From contig JAVKGX010000008.1 of the NCBI GenBank assembly GCA_031432545.1, positions 1-64,000 of the forward strand: DNA of 64,000 nt, in the 5' to 3' direction. The stretch comes from Armatimonadota bacterium (GTDB taxonomy: Bacteria > Sysuimicrobiota > Sysuimicrobiia > Sysuimicrobiales > Sysuimicrobiaceae). Below the pieces are notes generated by a model, which made no database searches, was not told the DNA's origin, and saw only the letters and a program-made list of their open reading frames with translations. The position numbers and the translations under genes are program-made. Shown here in pieces: positions 51,992-60,949 of the stretch (the stretch's first letter is position 1; every line of letters begins with the position of its first letter).

Positions 51992-53514
51992 CGGTGCGCA
52001 GGCAGCCATCGGCGTCGCTCGAACCTGCCAGACACTTTATCGCCGGAGAGTTCGTCGACGGCGTCGCGGGGCGGGTGTTCGAGACGCTGAACCCCGCGAC
52101 GAACGAACCGATCACGGAGGTGACCGAGGGGACGGCGGAGGACATCGATCGAGCGGTGCGCGCGGCGCGGACGGCGTTCGACGAGGGCCCCTGGCCACGG
52201 ATGCGGGCCGCTGAGCGGGCCAAGTACCTGCGGCGCATCGGCGACCTCATCAACGCCCACGTCGAGGAGATCGGGTGGCTGGAGACCTTGGACACCGGGT
52301 TGCCGATCTCCCAGTCCGGAGGTGCGCAGATCCCGCGCGCGGCGGAGAACTTCTACTTTTTCGCCGAGATGGCCACCCGCATCCAGGGCGAGTCCTATCC
52401 GAAAGACGGGGAGTTCTTGAACTACACCGTCCGGCACCCGGTGGGGGTGGCGGGGCTGATCACGCCGTGGAACACGCCGTTCATGCTCGAGACTTGGAAG
52501 GTCGCACCGTGCCTGGCCGCCGGCAACACCTGCGTTTTGAAGCCGGCCGAATGGTCGCCGCTTTCGGCGACGAAACTCGCCCGGATCATCCAGCAGGCAG
52601 ATCTTCCACCCGGTGTGTTCAACGTCGTCCATGGTTTCGGGGAGACGGCGGGTGCCGCTCTCGTGGCCCATCCCATGGTCCAGCTGATCTCGTTCACCGG
52701 CGAGACCCGGACCGGCATGGAGATCATGCGCAACGGTGCTGCGACGCTGAAGCGGTTTTCGATGGAACTGGGTGGGAAGAACCCCACGATTGTCTTCGCG
52801 GACGCCGATCTGGAGCGCGCGCTGGACGCGGCCATCTTCATGATCTTCTCTTTGAACGGGGAACGGTGCACGGCAGGGTCGAGGCTGCTGCTGGAGCGGC
52901 CGATCTACGACATCTTCCTGTCGCAGTTGCGAGAGCGCGTGGCAAGCCTCCGGGTGGGCGATCCGTTCGACCCCGAGACGGAGGTCGGCCCCCTGATCCA
53001 TCCCGACCACTGGGAGCGGGTGCGCGGCTACATAGACGTGGCACGAGAGGAGGGCGCGCGGATCCTCTTGGGCGGCGACCGCCCGCCGGGTCTGGAGCGG
53101 GGCAACTACTTCGAGCCGACCTTGATCACTGACGTGCGACCCGGCACCCGAATCGAACAGGAGGAAATCTTCGGCCCCGTACTCGCGGTGCTGCCGTTCG
53201 GGACGGAGGAGGAGGCCATCCGAATCGCCAACGGTGTGCGGTACGGTCTCGCAGCGTACCTTTGGACCCGGGACAACCGGCGTGCGCACACCGTAGCCCA
53301 GGCCATTGAAGCGGGGATGGTGTGGGTGAACTCACACAATGTGCGGGACCTCCGCACCCCCTTCGGGGGCATGAAGCACAGCGGGATCGGGCGCGAGGGT
53401 GGAGTGTTCTCGTTCGAGTTTTACACTGAGTATCAGACGGTTCACGTGGCGTTGGGGCGACACGGCATCCCGCGGATGGGCCTCGGCCGGCCGGCGGGTC
53501 CGCCGCGACCGTGA
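51988..53514 (+). CDS. hpaE: 5-carboxymethyl-2-hydroxymuconate semialdehyde dehydrogenase (HpaE-like)
   Basis: A 508-residue aldehyde dehydrogenase. Catalytic Cys294 in GERCTAGS, general-base Glu260 in ELGGKNP, NAD site FTGETRTG. Genome context with HpaB/C/D gives the specific call. Start is TTG 51988 with GAGGAGG upstream, overlapping the hpaG stop (TTGA). Confidence 0.9.
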   Translation: MTVRRQPSASLEPARHFIAGEFVDGVAGRVFETLNPATNEPITEVTEGTAEDIDRAVRAARTAFDEGPWPRMRAAERAKYLRRIGDLINAHVEEIGWLETLDTGLPISQSGGAQIPRAAENFYFFAEMATRIQGESYPKDGEFLNYTVRHPVGVAGLITPWNTPFMLETWKVAPCLAAGNTCVLKPAEWSPLSATKLARIIQQADLPPGVFNVVHGFGETAGAALVAHPMVQLISFTGETRTGMEIMRNGAATLKRFSMELGGKNPTIVFADADLERALDAAIFMIFSLNGERCTAGSRLLLERPIYDIFLSQLRERVASLRVGDPFDPETEVGPLIHPDHWERVRGYIDVAREEGARILLGGDRPPGLERGNYFEPTLITDVRPGTRIEQEEIFGPVLAVLPFGTEEEAIRIANGVRYGLAAYLWTRDNRRAHTVAQAIEAGMVWVNSHNVRDLRTPFGGMKHSGIGREGGVFSFEFYTEYQTVHVALGRHGIPRMGLGRPAGPPRP

Positions 53515-53537
53515 CGGACCACGGGAGGGAATCGAAC

Positions 53538-55028
53538 ATGGGCGCAAGGACGGGCGCGCAGTTCCTCGACGGCATCCGCAACCGGCCGCGCGAGCTGTGG
53601 ATCGAAGGGCAGCGGGTCTCCGATCCGGTCGAGCACCCAGCGTTCCGAAACATCGTCCGCAGCATCGCCGCTTTGTACGACATGCAGCACGACCCGAAGC
53701 TGCGCGACGAGATGACCTACACGTCGCCGTCCAGCGGCCATCCGGTGGGGCTGTCGTTCCTGATGCCGCAGACCCCGGACGACCTCGTCCGCGTGCGGCG
53801 GATGATGAAGCACTGGGCCGACTACTCCGGCGGGTTCATGGGACGGACACCCGACTACCTGAACCGCGCGCTGGTCGGCTACGCATCGGCGGCCGACTAC
53901 TGCGCCGAGAACGATCCGCGGTTCGGTGAGAACATCCTCAGGTACTACGAGTACGTCCGAGAGAACGATTTGTGTCTGACCCACACGCTGATCAACCCGC
54001 AGGCGAACCGGTCCGTCGGCCCCGCCCGCCAGGCGGACCCGTTCCTGGCAGCGCGGATCGTTGAGGAGAATGCCCGAGGGCTGGTGGTGCGCGGCGCTCG
54101 GATGCTGGCGACGCTGCCTGTGTCCGACGAGATCATGGTCTTCCCGTCTACGCTGCTGAAGGTCGGCGAGGAGGACGCGCCGTACGCGTTCGCGATCGCA
54201 ATTCCCAACGACACGCCGGGCCTGCGCTTCCTGTGTCGGGAGACGTTCGACTACGGCAAGTCGCCCTTCGATCACCCCCTCGGATCGCGTTTCGAGGAAA
54301 TGGACGCGGTCGTGATCTTCGACGACGTACAGGTGCCGTGGGAACGTGTGTTCCTGCTGCGCGACGTCGACAAGTGCAACCGCGCGTTCGCCATGACGGG
54401 GGCGGTCGCCCACATGGCGCACCAGGTGGTCACGAAGAACGTCGCCAAGACCGAGTTCCTGCTCGGCGTCGCCTCGCTGATCGTGGACACGATCGCAATC
54501 GAGCAGTACCAGCACGTGCAGGAGAAGATCGCGGAGATCATCATCAATTTGGAGGCGATGCGGGCGTTCCTGCGCACGAGCGAGGTCGAGGCGCAGGTCA
54601 ATCGCTGGGGCGTCGTGCAGCCGGCGTGGCCGCCGCTGGATGCCGCCCGCAACGTGTATACGCGCATGTACCCGCGGATGGTGGAGATCCTGCAGCAGTT
54701 GGGGGCGTCGGGATTCATGGCCATCCCGACCGAGAAGGACGTGAGGGGTCCGCAGGCAGAGACGATCCGCCGCTACTACCAGGCAGCGCGGGCGGATGCG
54801 ATCGACCGCATCAAGATCTTCCGCCTGGCGTGGGACATCGCGATCAGCGCGTTCGGTTCGCGGCAGGTGCTGTACGAGCGCTTCTTCTTCGGCGATCCGG
54901 TGCGGATGGCCGGTGCGATGTTCAACTCCTACGACCGCAAGCCCTACATGGAGCGCGTGCGGGCGTTCTTGGAGCGCGCAGAGCGCGAGACCCTGGAACC
55001 CCAGACAGCGGAGGTGGGAGGGGAGTGA
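53538..55028 (+). CDS. hpaB: 4-hydroxyphenylacetate 3-monooxygenase, oxygenase subunit
   Basis: A 496-residue FADH2-dependent hydroxylase that converts 4-hydroxyphenylacetate to homoprotocatechuate. Family segments: GAQFLDGIRNRPRELWIEG, MTYTSPSSGHPVGLSFL, NDLCLTHTLINPQANRS and FDDVQVPWERVFLL. ATG 53538 is chosen for GGGAGGG upstream; a GTG at 53511 overlaps hpaE but lacks a site. Confidence 0.94.
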   Translation: MGARTGAQFLDGIRNRPRELWIEGQRVSDPVEHPAFRNIVRSIAALYDMQHDPKLRDEMTYTSPSSGHPVGLSFLMPQTPDDLVRVRRMMKHWADYSGGFMGRTPDYLNRALVGYASAADYCAENDPRFGENILRYYEYVRENDLCLTHTLINPQANRSVGPARQADPFLAARIVEENARGLVVRGARMLATLPVSDEIMVFPSTLLKVGEEDAPYAFAIAIPNDTPGLRFLCRETFDYGKSPFDHPLGSRFEEMDAVVIFDDVQVPWERVFLLRDVDKCNRAFAMTGAVAHMAHQVVTKNVAKTEFLLGVASLIVDTIAIEQYQHVQEKIAEIIINLEAMRAFLRTSEVEAQVNRWGVVQPAWPPLDAARNVYTRMYPRMVEILQQLGASGFMAIPTEKDVRGPQAETIRRYYQAARADAIDRIKIFRLAWDIAISAFGSRQVLYERFFFGDPVRMAGAMFNSYDRKPYMERVRAFLERAERETLEPQTAEVGGE

Positions 55029-55120
55029 GCCGTCCTCCACAGCCCGCTGCCAGGGGAGAGAGCCCAGACAGAAGTGCGAAAGCACGACTCGGGGTCGTGG
55101 CGCTCTGAGGGAGAGGGCGT

Positions 55121-55708
55121 GTGACGGAGGACGACAACCTCGCACCAGACCGGCAGGCGCAAGGGGTCGACGCGGCAGAGTTCCGCCGGGTCATGGGGCT
55201 GTTTGCCACCGGCGTCACCGTGGTCACCGCGCACGGCGCCGACGGCGTGCACGGGATGACGGCCAACGCCGTGATGTCGGTTTCGTTGGACCCGCTGCTG
55301 GTCTGCGTGTCCATCGACCGGCGCGCCAGGATGAACGACTTCCTGCAGCGTGCGGGCGGGTTCGCGCTGAACATCCTGACGGACGAGCAGCAGGCCCTGT
55401 CGCAGTACTTCGCCGGAGCCTGGCCACACGAGCGTCCGCCCGAGTATCGTTTCGAGCCCTGGGTCGGGGGCCCGCGTCTGGTCGGCGTGCTGGCGGCCGT
55501 CGGGTGCGCGGTCCACGATGTCCTGCCGGGTGGGGACCACCGGCTGTTCTTGGGCCGCGTGCTCGCGCTGCACCGTTCCCCGGGCCGGCTGAGTCCGCTG
55601 CTGTTCTTTGGGGGCCGCTATCACCGCCTCCGCCAGGCGGAGACCGCGCCGCGTGACCCGGTGGAGGTCTGGAACCCGGAGGAGGTGCAGATCTTCTACG
55701 GGGACTAG
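55121..55708 (+). CDS. hpaC: Flavin reductase (HpaC-like)
   Basis: A 195-residue flavin reductase of the FMN-binding split-barrel family supplying FADH2 to HpaB. Motifs: FRRVMGLFATGVTVVTA, GMTANAVMSVSLDPLLVCVSI and GRVLALH. It follows hpaB by 92 bases. GTG 55121. Confidence 0.9.
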   Translation: MTEDDNLAPDRQAQGVDAAEFRRVMGLFATGVTVVTAHGADGVHGMTANAVMSVSLDPLLVCVSIDRRARMNDFLQRAGGFALNILTDEQQALSQYFAGAWPHERPPEYRFEPWVGGPRLVGVLAAVGCAVHDVLPGGDHRLFLGRVLALHRSPGRLSPLLFFGGRYHRLRQAETAPRDPVEVWNPEEVQIFYGD

Positions 55709-55729
55709 GGGGAGTCGGGAGGTGGCGCG

Positions 55730-56734
55730 GTGGACCTGACGCCGGGAAGGCCCCCGTTCGACATCCGTCGGGCCGGGCACATCGAGTTCCGCGTGACGGA
55801 CCTGGGGCGTGCGCGATCCTTCTACGTGGACTTGCTGGGCTTCGTGGAGCAGGATCGCGACCACGACCGCATCTATCTGCGCGGCTACGAGGAGCTCGAA
55901 CACCACAGCCTCACCCTGAGGCGCGCGGGTTCCGCCGGTGTCGGACACATCGCGTTTCGTGTCGCCTCCGGTGAGGACCTGGAACGCATCGAACTTCTGC
56001 ACCGGCGCAATGACCTTCCTGCGCGATGGGTCGAAGGAGAGGAGGCGGGGCAGGGCAGGGCGCTGCGCGTGCAAGATCCATCGGGGCTTCCGGTCGAGTT
56101 CTACAGCGAGATGGCCCGCGCCGACCGCCTGCTGCAACGGTTCGACCTCTACCGCGGTGCGTTTGTCATGAGGTTGGATCACTTCAACTGCCAGGTGCCC
56201 GACGTCTCAGCCGCCGCGCGCTGGTACCAGAAGGAGCTGGGTTTCGCGTGCTCCGAATACACGGAGAGCGCAGACGATCCACCGCAGCTGTGGGCGATCT
56301 GGTTGCACCGCAAGCAGAACGTGCACGACATCGCTCTGATGAACGGAACCGGCCCCCGCGTCCACCACGCCGGCTTCTGGGTGCAGGACCCGTGGAGCGT
56401 GATCCGGGCCTGCGACGTGCTCGCCGCTGCCGGCATGACGGACCGGATCGAGCGTGGCCCGGGGCGGCATGGGCTGTCGAACGCGTTGTTCTTGTACCTG
56501 CGAGATCCCGACGGGAACCGGATCGAGCTGTACACCGGGGACTACCTGATCGCCGACCCCGACTGGCCACCGATTCGCTGGTCGATCAACGACCCGCGCC
56601 GGGCCACGTTTTGGGGTCACACGCCGCCCACCTCGTGGTTCGAGGAGGCCTCCCCGGTCGAGTCGACGGCGGACGGCTCGCTTGTGCCGACGCGGCCTCC
56701 GTTGCTGCGGGATCGCCCTGACTTCGTGACGTAA
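55730..56734 (+). CDS. hpaD: 3,4-dihydroxyphenylacetate 2,3-dioxygenase (HpaD-like, type I extradiol)
   Basis: A 334-residue vicinal-oxygen-chelate enzyme that opens the homoprotocatechuate ring. Metal ligands: His151 (RLDHFN), His212/213 (VHHAGF) and Glu266 (GNRIELYTGD); the catalytic second-sphere His199 is in NVHDIAL. Numbering is within one or two of Brevibacterium HPCD. GTG 55730 with GGGAGGTGG upstream. Confidence 0.93.
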   Translation: MDLTPGRPPFDIRRAGHIEFRVTDLGRARSFYVDLLGFVEQDRDHDRIYLRGYEELEHHSLTLRRAGSAGVGHIAFRVASGEDLERIELLHRRNDLPARWVEGEEAGQGRALRVQDPSGLPVEFYSEMARADRLLQRFDLYRGAFVMRLDHFNCQVPDVSAAARWYQKELGFACSEYTESADDPPQLWAIWLHRKQNVHDIALMNGTGPRVHHAGFWVQDPWSVIRACDVLAAAGMTDRIERGPGRHGLSNALFLYLRDPDGNRIELYTGDYLIADPDWPPIRWSINDPRRATFWGHTPPTSWFEEASPVESTADGSLVPTRPPLLRDRPDFVT

Positions 56735-56786
56735 CACAACTATGGATGCGACGGCCCTTCTCGTGAGAGCGGGATGAGCGGCCGGG

Positions 56787-56805
56787 GGCCGGACACCTTC
56801 CGGCC
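56787..56805 (+). terminator. Hairpin after the hpa genes
   Basis: GGCCGG (56787-56792) pairs with CCGGCC (56800-56805) across a seven-base loop. No T run follows, and it lies only 12 bases before the next ATG, so it may be a weak terminator or affect translation. Confidence 0.35.
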
Positions 56806-56817
56806 GATCTGGATTCC

Positions 56818-57627
56818 ATGGAACGCCGACTCTTGGGCCGCACAGGACTGAGCGTCCCCGTGATCGGGATGGGGACGTGGAAGACGTTTGACGTCCGCGA
56901 CGCCGAGGCAGAAGCCATTTGCCACGAAATCGCACACGAGGCGGTCCGAGCCGGCGCGAACTTCTTCGACAGCTCCCCGATGTACGGTGAGGCGGAGCGT
57001 GTGCTCGCGGACGCCGTCCGACCCATGCGCGACACGGTGACCGTCGCGACGAAGGTCTGGGCCGAAACCGAAGCGGAAGGGCGGCGGCAGATCGAGCGCG
57101 CGCTGCGGTGGTTCGGCGGGCGGGTCGACGTCTACCAGGTCCACAACCTCGTGTCGACCGAACGCCACCTATCCTATCTGGAGGATCTGCACGTGCGCGG
57201 GCAGGTGCGCGCGATCGGTGTGACGCACTACACCCACGCCGCCTTGGCCGAGATCATCCGCTGGATGGAGAGCGGGCGGGTACATTGCGTACAGGTCCCG
57301 TACAACGCGGCGGACAGGGCCGTCGAGCGTGAGGTGCTGCCGCGGGCGCAACAGCTGGGGATCGGCGTCATCGTGATGCGGCCGCTGGGAGGGGGAGGGT
57401 TGGCCCGCCGCAGCCCGCCGGTCTCGGAGCTCCGACGGTTCGAACCGTTCGGCGTCCAGACGTGGGCGCAGGTGCTGCTCAAGTGGATCGCCAGCGACGC
57501 GCGGGTCCATGTGGTTATTCCGGCCACGTCCCGGCCGGGACGGATGACCGAGAGCGCCGTCGCCGGCGACCCTCCCTGGTTCGACGAGGAGACCCGTGAA
57601 CGGATCAGCGCACTGGCGAGTAGGTAG
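56818..57627 (+). CDS. Aldo/keto reductase
   Basis: A 269-residue NAD(P)H-dependent reductase. Catalytic tetrad Asp51, Tyr56 (MYGEAE), Lys79 (VATKVW) and His109 (QVHN); it opens RRLLGRTGLSVPVIGMGTW. It lies 83 bases after hpaD and may share the transcript, perhaps acting on an aldehyde such as succinate semialdehyde; the substrate cannot be read from sequence. No clear ribosome binding site. Confidence 0.85.
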   Translation: MERRLLGRTGLSVPVIGMGTWKTFDVRDAEAEAICHEIAHEAVRAGANFFDSSPMYGEAERVLADAVRPMRDTVTVATKVWAETEAEGRRQIERALRWFGGRVDVYQVHNLVSTERHLSYLEDLHVRGQVRAIGVTHYTHAALAEIIRWMESGRVHCVQVPYNAADRAVEREVLPRAQQLGIGVIVMRPLGGGGLARRSPPVSELRRFEPFGVQTWAQVLLKWIASDARVHVVIPATSRPGRMTESAVAGDPPWFDEETRERISALASR

Positions 57628-57645
57628 GCAAAGCACGCCGGGCGG

Positions 57646-59949
57646 TCACTCCGGGGCCTCCACGGTCAGCGGAGCGTTGAAGTCGAACAGGCGAGAGGTC
57701 ATGTAGTGCGAGGGCGCGGCCATGAGCAGCTTGTGCACACGGAAGGTCCGGTTCCCGATCCAAGCGGCCATGGCCGCCGTGCCGTCGGGAGTCTGCCACA
57801 GGACGACGCGACACATCTCCTGCTCGCACCGGTCCTCGCGCCCGAGGGTGGCGTGCTCCACGCCTTGCATGTAGACGGCCGGCCCGCGTGCGGAGAAGGG
57901 CTCGGGCAGCACGTCGCGCGTCCACGCGCCGCCAGGCCGTCGGAGGTAGCGCGTGGCGCCGATCAGGACGACGGTGGTGCCGTCGGCGGATTCCAGGCGC
58001 GCGCGATCCGGTCGCTGAAACGCGTAGCGCGTGACGACGAAGCCGGACGCGCCGTCGGTGAGCTGTTCGGTCTCCCGCCATGTCCTGAGGCCTTCGATCG
58101 TCAGCTGGGCGCGCCGCAGCAGACGGAACGCGTCGAGGTCTGACGCCCAGCGTATCTGTCCGGCCAGGTGCGGGAAGCTGGTCCCCGCATCGGCGCGTCC
58201 GGTACGCCGCAGCAGCACCTCGATCTCCCAGTAGCCAGGTAGGCCCACAGCGCCGCCGTCGACAGCGTAGACTCCGGGATCGGTACGCGCCAGCACCAAC
58301 GTCGCCGGCGCGACGTCCTCGTCGAGCTTGCGCAGCCGCAGCAGCACGCGGTCTACGTCCACGGGCTGACCGGACGGGTCACGCACGGTCACCACGAACC
58401 GGTTCCATCCGGGTGTGCCGGGTGCGACTTCCAGCCGCACGTGCACGTCGCCGGCTGCGCCCGCCAGGGCCAGCGGAGGACGTTCGGCCGGGCGTTGGAC
58501 GGTGCGGGCAGGGGGTGTGATCGTCAGCACGGCTACGGCGAGCAGCACCGCGGCACCGAGGGCGCCCTCGGCGCCGACCAAGGCGACAAACCGCTTCCGC
58601 GCGGCCGGCCCAGTGACCCCTCCACCCAGCCGCGGCAGGAGCCAGAAGCGGTTGAGCGCTCCCAGCGCGGTCAGACCCACCACGAGCACCACCTTCACCG
58701 CCAGCGAGCGGCCGTAGAGGCTGTTGCGCAGAGCCGCCAGGTCCGGAACGTGCAACCACGCTGCGTACGCGCCCGTCACGAGGAGTACTGCCAGGCTCCA
58801 GCCCGCCAGCCGAGAGAACCTCCGCGCGAGGGCAGGATGCACGGCGGCGTCTTCCGCTTCCGTCCGCAGAACCACCCACAGGCACGGTAGCCCCCCGATC
58901 CACACCGAAGCCGCGACGAGGTGGATCCAGTCGGCGGCCACCGCGACCGGTCCTGCACCCCAAGCGTGCGCGTTGACCGTCAGGCTGAACAGCAGGACAC
59001 CCGCCGCCAGCACCGGCGTCCAGTCCGCCGTGTCCTCTCGGGCGCGTTCAAGCGCCACCTGTGCTCCCACGATCGCGACGCCGATGGCCAGCAGCAGGTG
59101 CGGCAGGTGGGCCGCGGAGACCAGTCCGGACGGACCCCCGGACAGCCCGGCCACCAGCGACAGAAACGCAACGGCGAATACAGCAGCCAGCTGCGCGACG
59201 CGTCCCGGGCGCGTCGCCGGTGCGAGCAACAGCGCTGCCATGCTCAGGCGCACCAGAACGCTCAACCCGGCCTGCGTGGTGGCCAGCAGCGTCCACAGTA
59301 AGCGCTCGCGTAAGACAGTCCAGATCGGAGCCCCGACCAAGACCGAGGCGTTGACGCCGAACTCGGCTACCGTGCCGATGATGACCGCGGTCGCGGCGAA
59401 CCTGGCGAGCCGGACGAGCCGGTCCTCGACGTCCGTCGGAACGGCACCAGGCTGGAGGGCGAATCGCCGGAAGAAGACGACCCCGGCCAACAAGGTGACG
59501 GCGAGGTATCCGATCCATCGAAAGGCCACCTGCGCGGGCGGCGGGGGGGCCGGGCCCGTCACCACCGCACCGGCGGGGGCCTCCCCGACGCCGAAGACCA
59601 GCAGCCCGCTCGTGGTGTGTCCGTCCACCTGCGAGAGCACCCGCCAGCGCACCGTGTAGGAGCCTTGAGGGAGGGGCGGCAGTGACACGGTGATGGTTCG
59701 GCCATCCTCGGAGACCGAGTGGCCCGTCGAGCGGATGGCTCCCGAAGGGTCCAGGACTTCGGCCGAACTGAGGGTGAGGTGGACCGGCTCGCTGAAGGTC
59801 AGCACCACCCGCGACGGAGGCTCGGCGAGGGAGGCGCCATTGGGCGGGTTCGCGCTCTGCAGGATGCCGTGGGCCAAGACGGGCGTTCCGACCCATAGGG
59901 TGATGACGATGGCCAGCAGCGCAGGCGTGGCGCGGGAGGGAAGGCTCAT
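57646..59949 (-). CDS. CopC-CopD fusion protein with C-terminal soluble domain
   Basis: A 767-residue protein. A signal peptide (1-26) ends in AHG, giving the N-terminal copper-binding His of CopC; CopC domain to about 120 (LTFSEPVHLTLSSAEVLDPSG, TVRWRVLSQVDGHTTSG); then about nine spans of CopD (about 140-480) with WIHLVAASVWIGGL; then a 280-residue soluble tail (FixH/YtkA-like beta part, then an unassigned domain). Proposed role: copper import or supply across the membrane. ATG shares one base with the preceding stop. Confidence 0.88.
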   Translation of the reverse strand: MSLPSRATPALLAIVITLWVGTPVLAHGILQSANPPNGASLAEPPSRVVLTFSEPVHLTLSSAEVLDPSGAIRSTGHSVSEDGRTITVSLPPLPQGSYTVRWRVLSQVDGHTTSGLLVFGVGEAPAGAVVTGPAPPPPAQVAFRWIGYLAVTLLAGVVFFRRFALQPGAVPTDVEDRLVRLARFAATAVIIGTVAEFGVNASVLVGAPIWTVLRERLLWTLLATTQAGLSVLVRLSMAALLLAPATRPGRVAQLAAVFAVAFLSLVAGLSGGPSGLVSAAHLPHLLLAIGVAIVGAQVALERAREDTADWTPVLAAGVLLFSLTVNAHAWGAGPVAVAADWIHLVAASVWIGGLPCLWVVLRTEAEDAAVHPALARRFSRLAGWSLAVLLVTGAYAAWLHVPDLAALRNSLYGRSLAVKVVLVVGLTALGALNRFWLLPRLGGGVTGPAARKRFVALVGAEGALGAAVLLAVAVLTITPPARTVQRPAERPPLALAGAAGDVHVRLEVAPGTPGWNRFVVTVRDPSGQPVDVDRVLLRLRKLDEDVAPATLVLARTDPGVYAVDGGAVGLPGYWEIEVLLRRTGRADAGTSFPHLAGQIRWASDLDAFRLLRRAQLTIEGLRTWRETEQLTDGASGFVVTRYAFQRPDRARLESADGTTVVLIGATRYLRRPGGAWTRDVLPEPFSARGPAVYMQGVEHATLGREDRCEQEMCRVVLWQTPDGTAAMAAWIGNRTFRVHKLLMAAPSHYMTSRLFDFNAPLTVEAPE

Positions 59950-60326
59950 CAGGGCCTCACGGTGAACCGGAACTCTCCCCGGGCCACGTAACCGTCGTCG
60001 GCGGAGACAGCCTTCCACCGGACTGTGTACCGGCCGGCACCGACCGGACGCAGGCGTGCGGCCATCGTGTTGCGGTCCAGGTTGTCCAGCTCGACGCCGC
60101 CTTTACCGTCGTCCACGCGCCGACCGCGGCCGTCCCACACGGAGATCGCGCTCGTGGCCGGATCGAGTTCCTCGTTGAACCACGCGCGCACGACGCGAGG
60201 AGGCGAGCGCAGGGTCGCACCGTGGCGGGGCTCGGACTTCAGCAGCCTTGCATGGGCCAGCGCGGTGGCGCATGCGGCCCCCGTCAACAGGAGGATCAGG
60301 CAGGCGGCGATACGGTAGGTCCGCAT
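59949..60326 (-). CDS. Periplasmic CopC-type copper-binding protein
   Basis: A 125-residue CopC. Signal peptide MRTYRIAACLILLLTGAACATALA, then AHARLLKSEP with the mature N-terminal His. The sandwich ends YTVRWKAVSADDGYVARGEFRFTV with the Asp-rich DDG in place of the usual DGH, so the Cu(II) site may be altered. Next gene overlaps by one base. Confidence 0.88.
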   Translation of the reverse strand: MRTYRIAACLILLLTGAACATALAHARLLKSEPRHGATLRSPPRVVRAWFNEELDPATSAISVWDGRGRRVDDGKGGVELDNLDRNTMAARLRPVGAGRYTVRWKAVSADDGYVARGEFRFTVRP

Positions 60327-60415
60327 CCCTCTAGTCCTCGGCAGATCCCGGCGGTGCCGGTGTCGCGACTCCTACTCACACTACCACCATCCCGTTACAA
60401 GTTCCCCCACACCCT

Positions 60416-60949
60416 TCAACGGTCCACAGGCGCCAGGCTGCGGATGAAGTTGATGACGTGCCAGCGCTCCTCCTCGGTGAGCCGGCCGCGCCAGGCCGGC
60501 ATCGCCGTGCCGGGAATGCCGTTGCTGATCCACAAGAACAGTTGCCCGTCGGGGTGTCCCATCGCCATGTGCACCCGGAAGTCCACCGGCCGCGGACGCA
60601 GCGTCGCCGCCAGGGGGCCGTCGCCGGCACCCTCCGGGCCGTGACAGACCTCGCAGTTCTGTCGGTAGACGCGCTCTCCGATCGCCACCGACTCGAACGT
60701 GGCCGGAAACGGGTTGCGCAGGGCGAACGGGTCGACCGGCGGCGCGAGCGAGCCGCGGACCACGAGCACACCCAGTCCGAAGGTCACGATTCCCGCTGCG
60801 ATCGCCGACCGCCCTCGCACGGTTCGGTGCGCCCGAGTCGCCGCCGCGTGCACCGCGAGCCCGGCGCCGGCCAGGGCGACGAGGATGCCGACGACAACCG
60901 CCGCGTCGGACATCGCTCCCAGGCCGTTCACCAGGAACGACGTGTTCAT
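60416..60949 (-). CDS. Membrane-anchored cytochrome c
   Basis: A 177-residue class I cytochrome c. Two hydrophobic segments (about 16-36 and 49-66), then CEVCH at 99-103 (haem attachment), GPEGAGDGPLAATLRP, and axial Met150 in GTAMPAW; ends EERWHVINFIRSL. It overlaps the upstream CopD gene by four bases, tying an electron carrier to copper proteins. It could be the electron donor to the aa3 oxidase. Confidence 0.92.
   Translation of the reverse strand: MNTSFLVNGLGAMSDAAVVVGILVALAGAGLAVHAAATRAHRTVRGRSAIAAGIVTFGLGVLVVRGSLAPPVDPFALRNPFPATFESVAIGERVYRQNCEVCHGPEGAGDGPLAATLRPRPVDFRVHMAMGHPDGQLFLWISNGIPGTAMPAWRGRLTEEERWHVINFIRSLAPVDR

Noticed and set aside
57706-58143. Plus-strand open frames opposite the CopC-CopD fusion gene
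   Set aside because: Low-complexity shadow translations; the minus-strand gene has clear domains through this interval.
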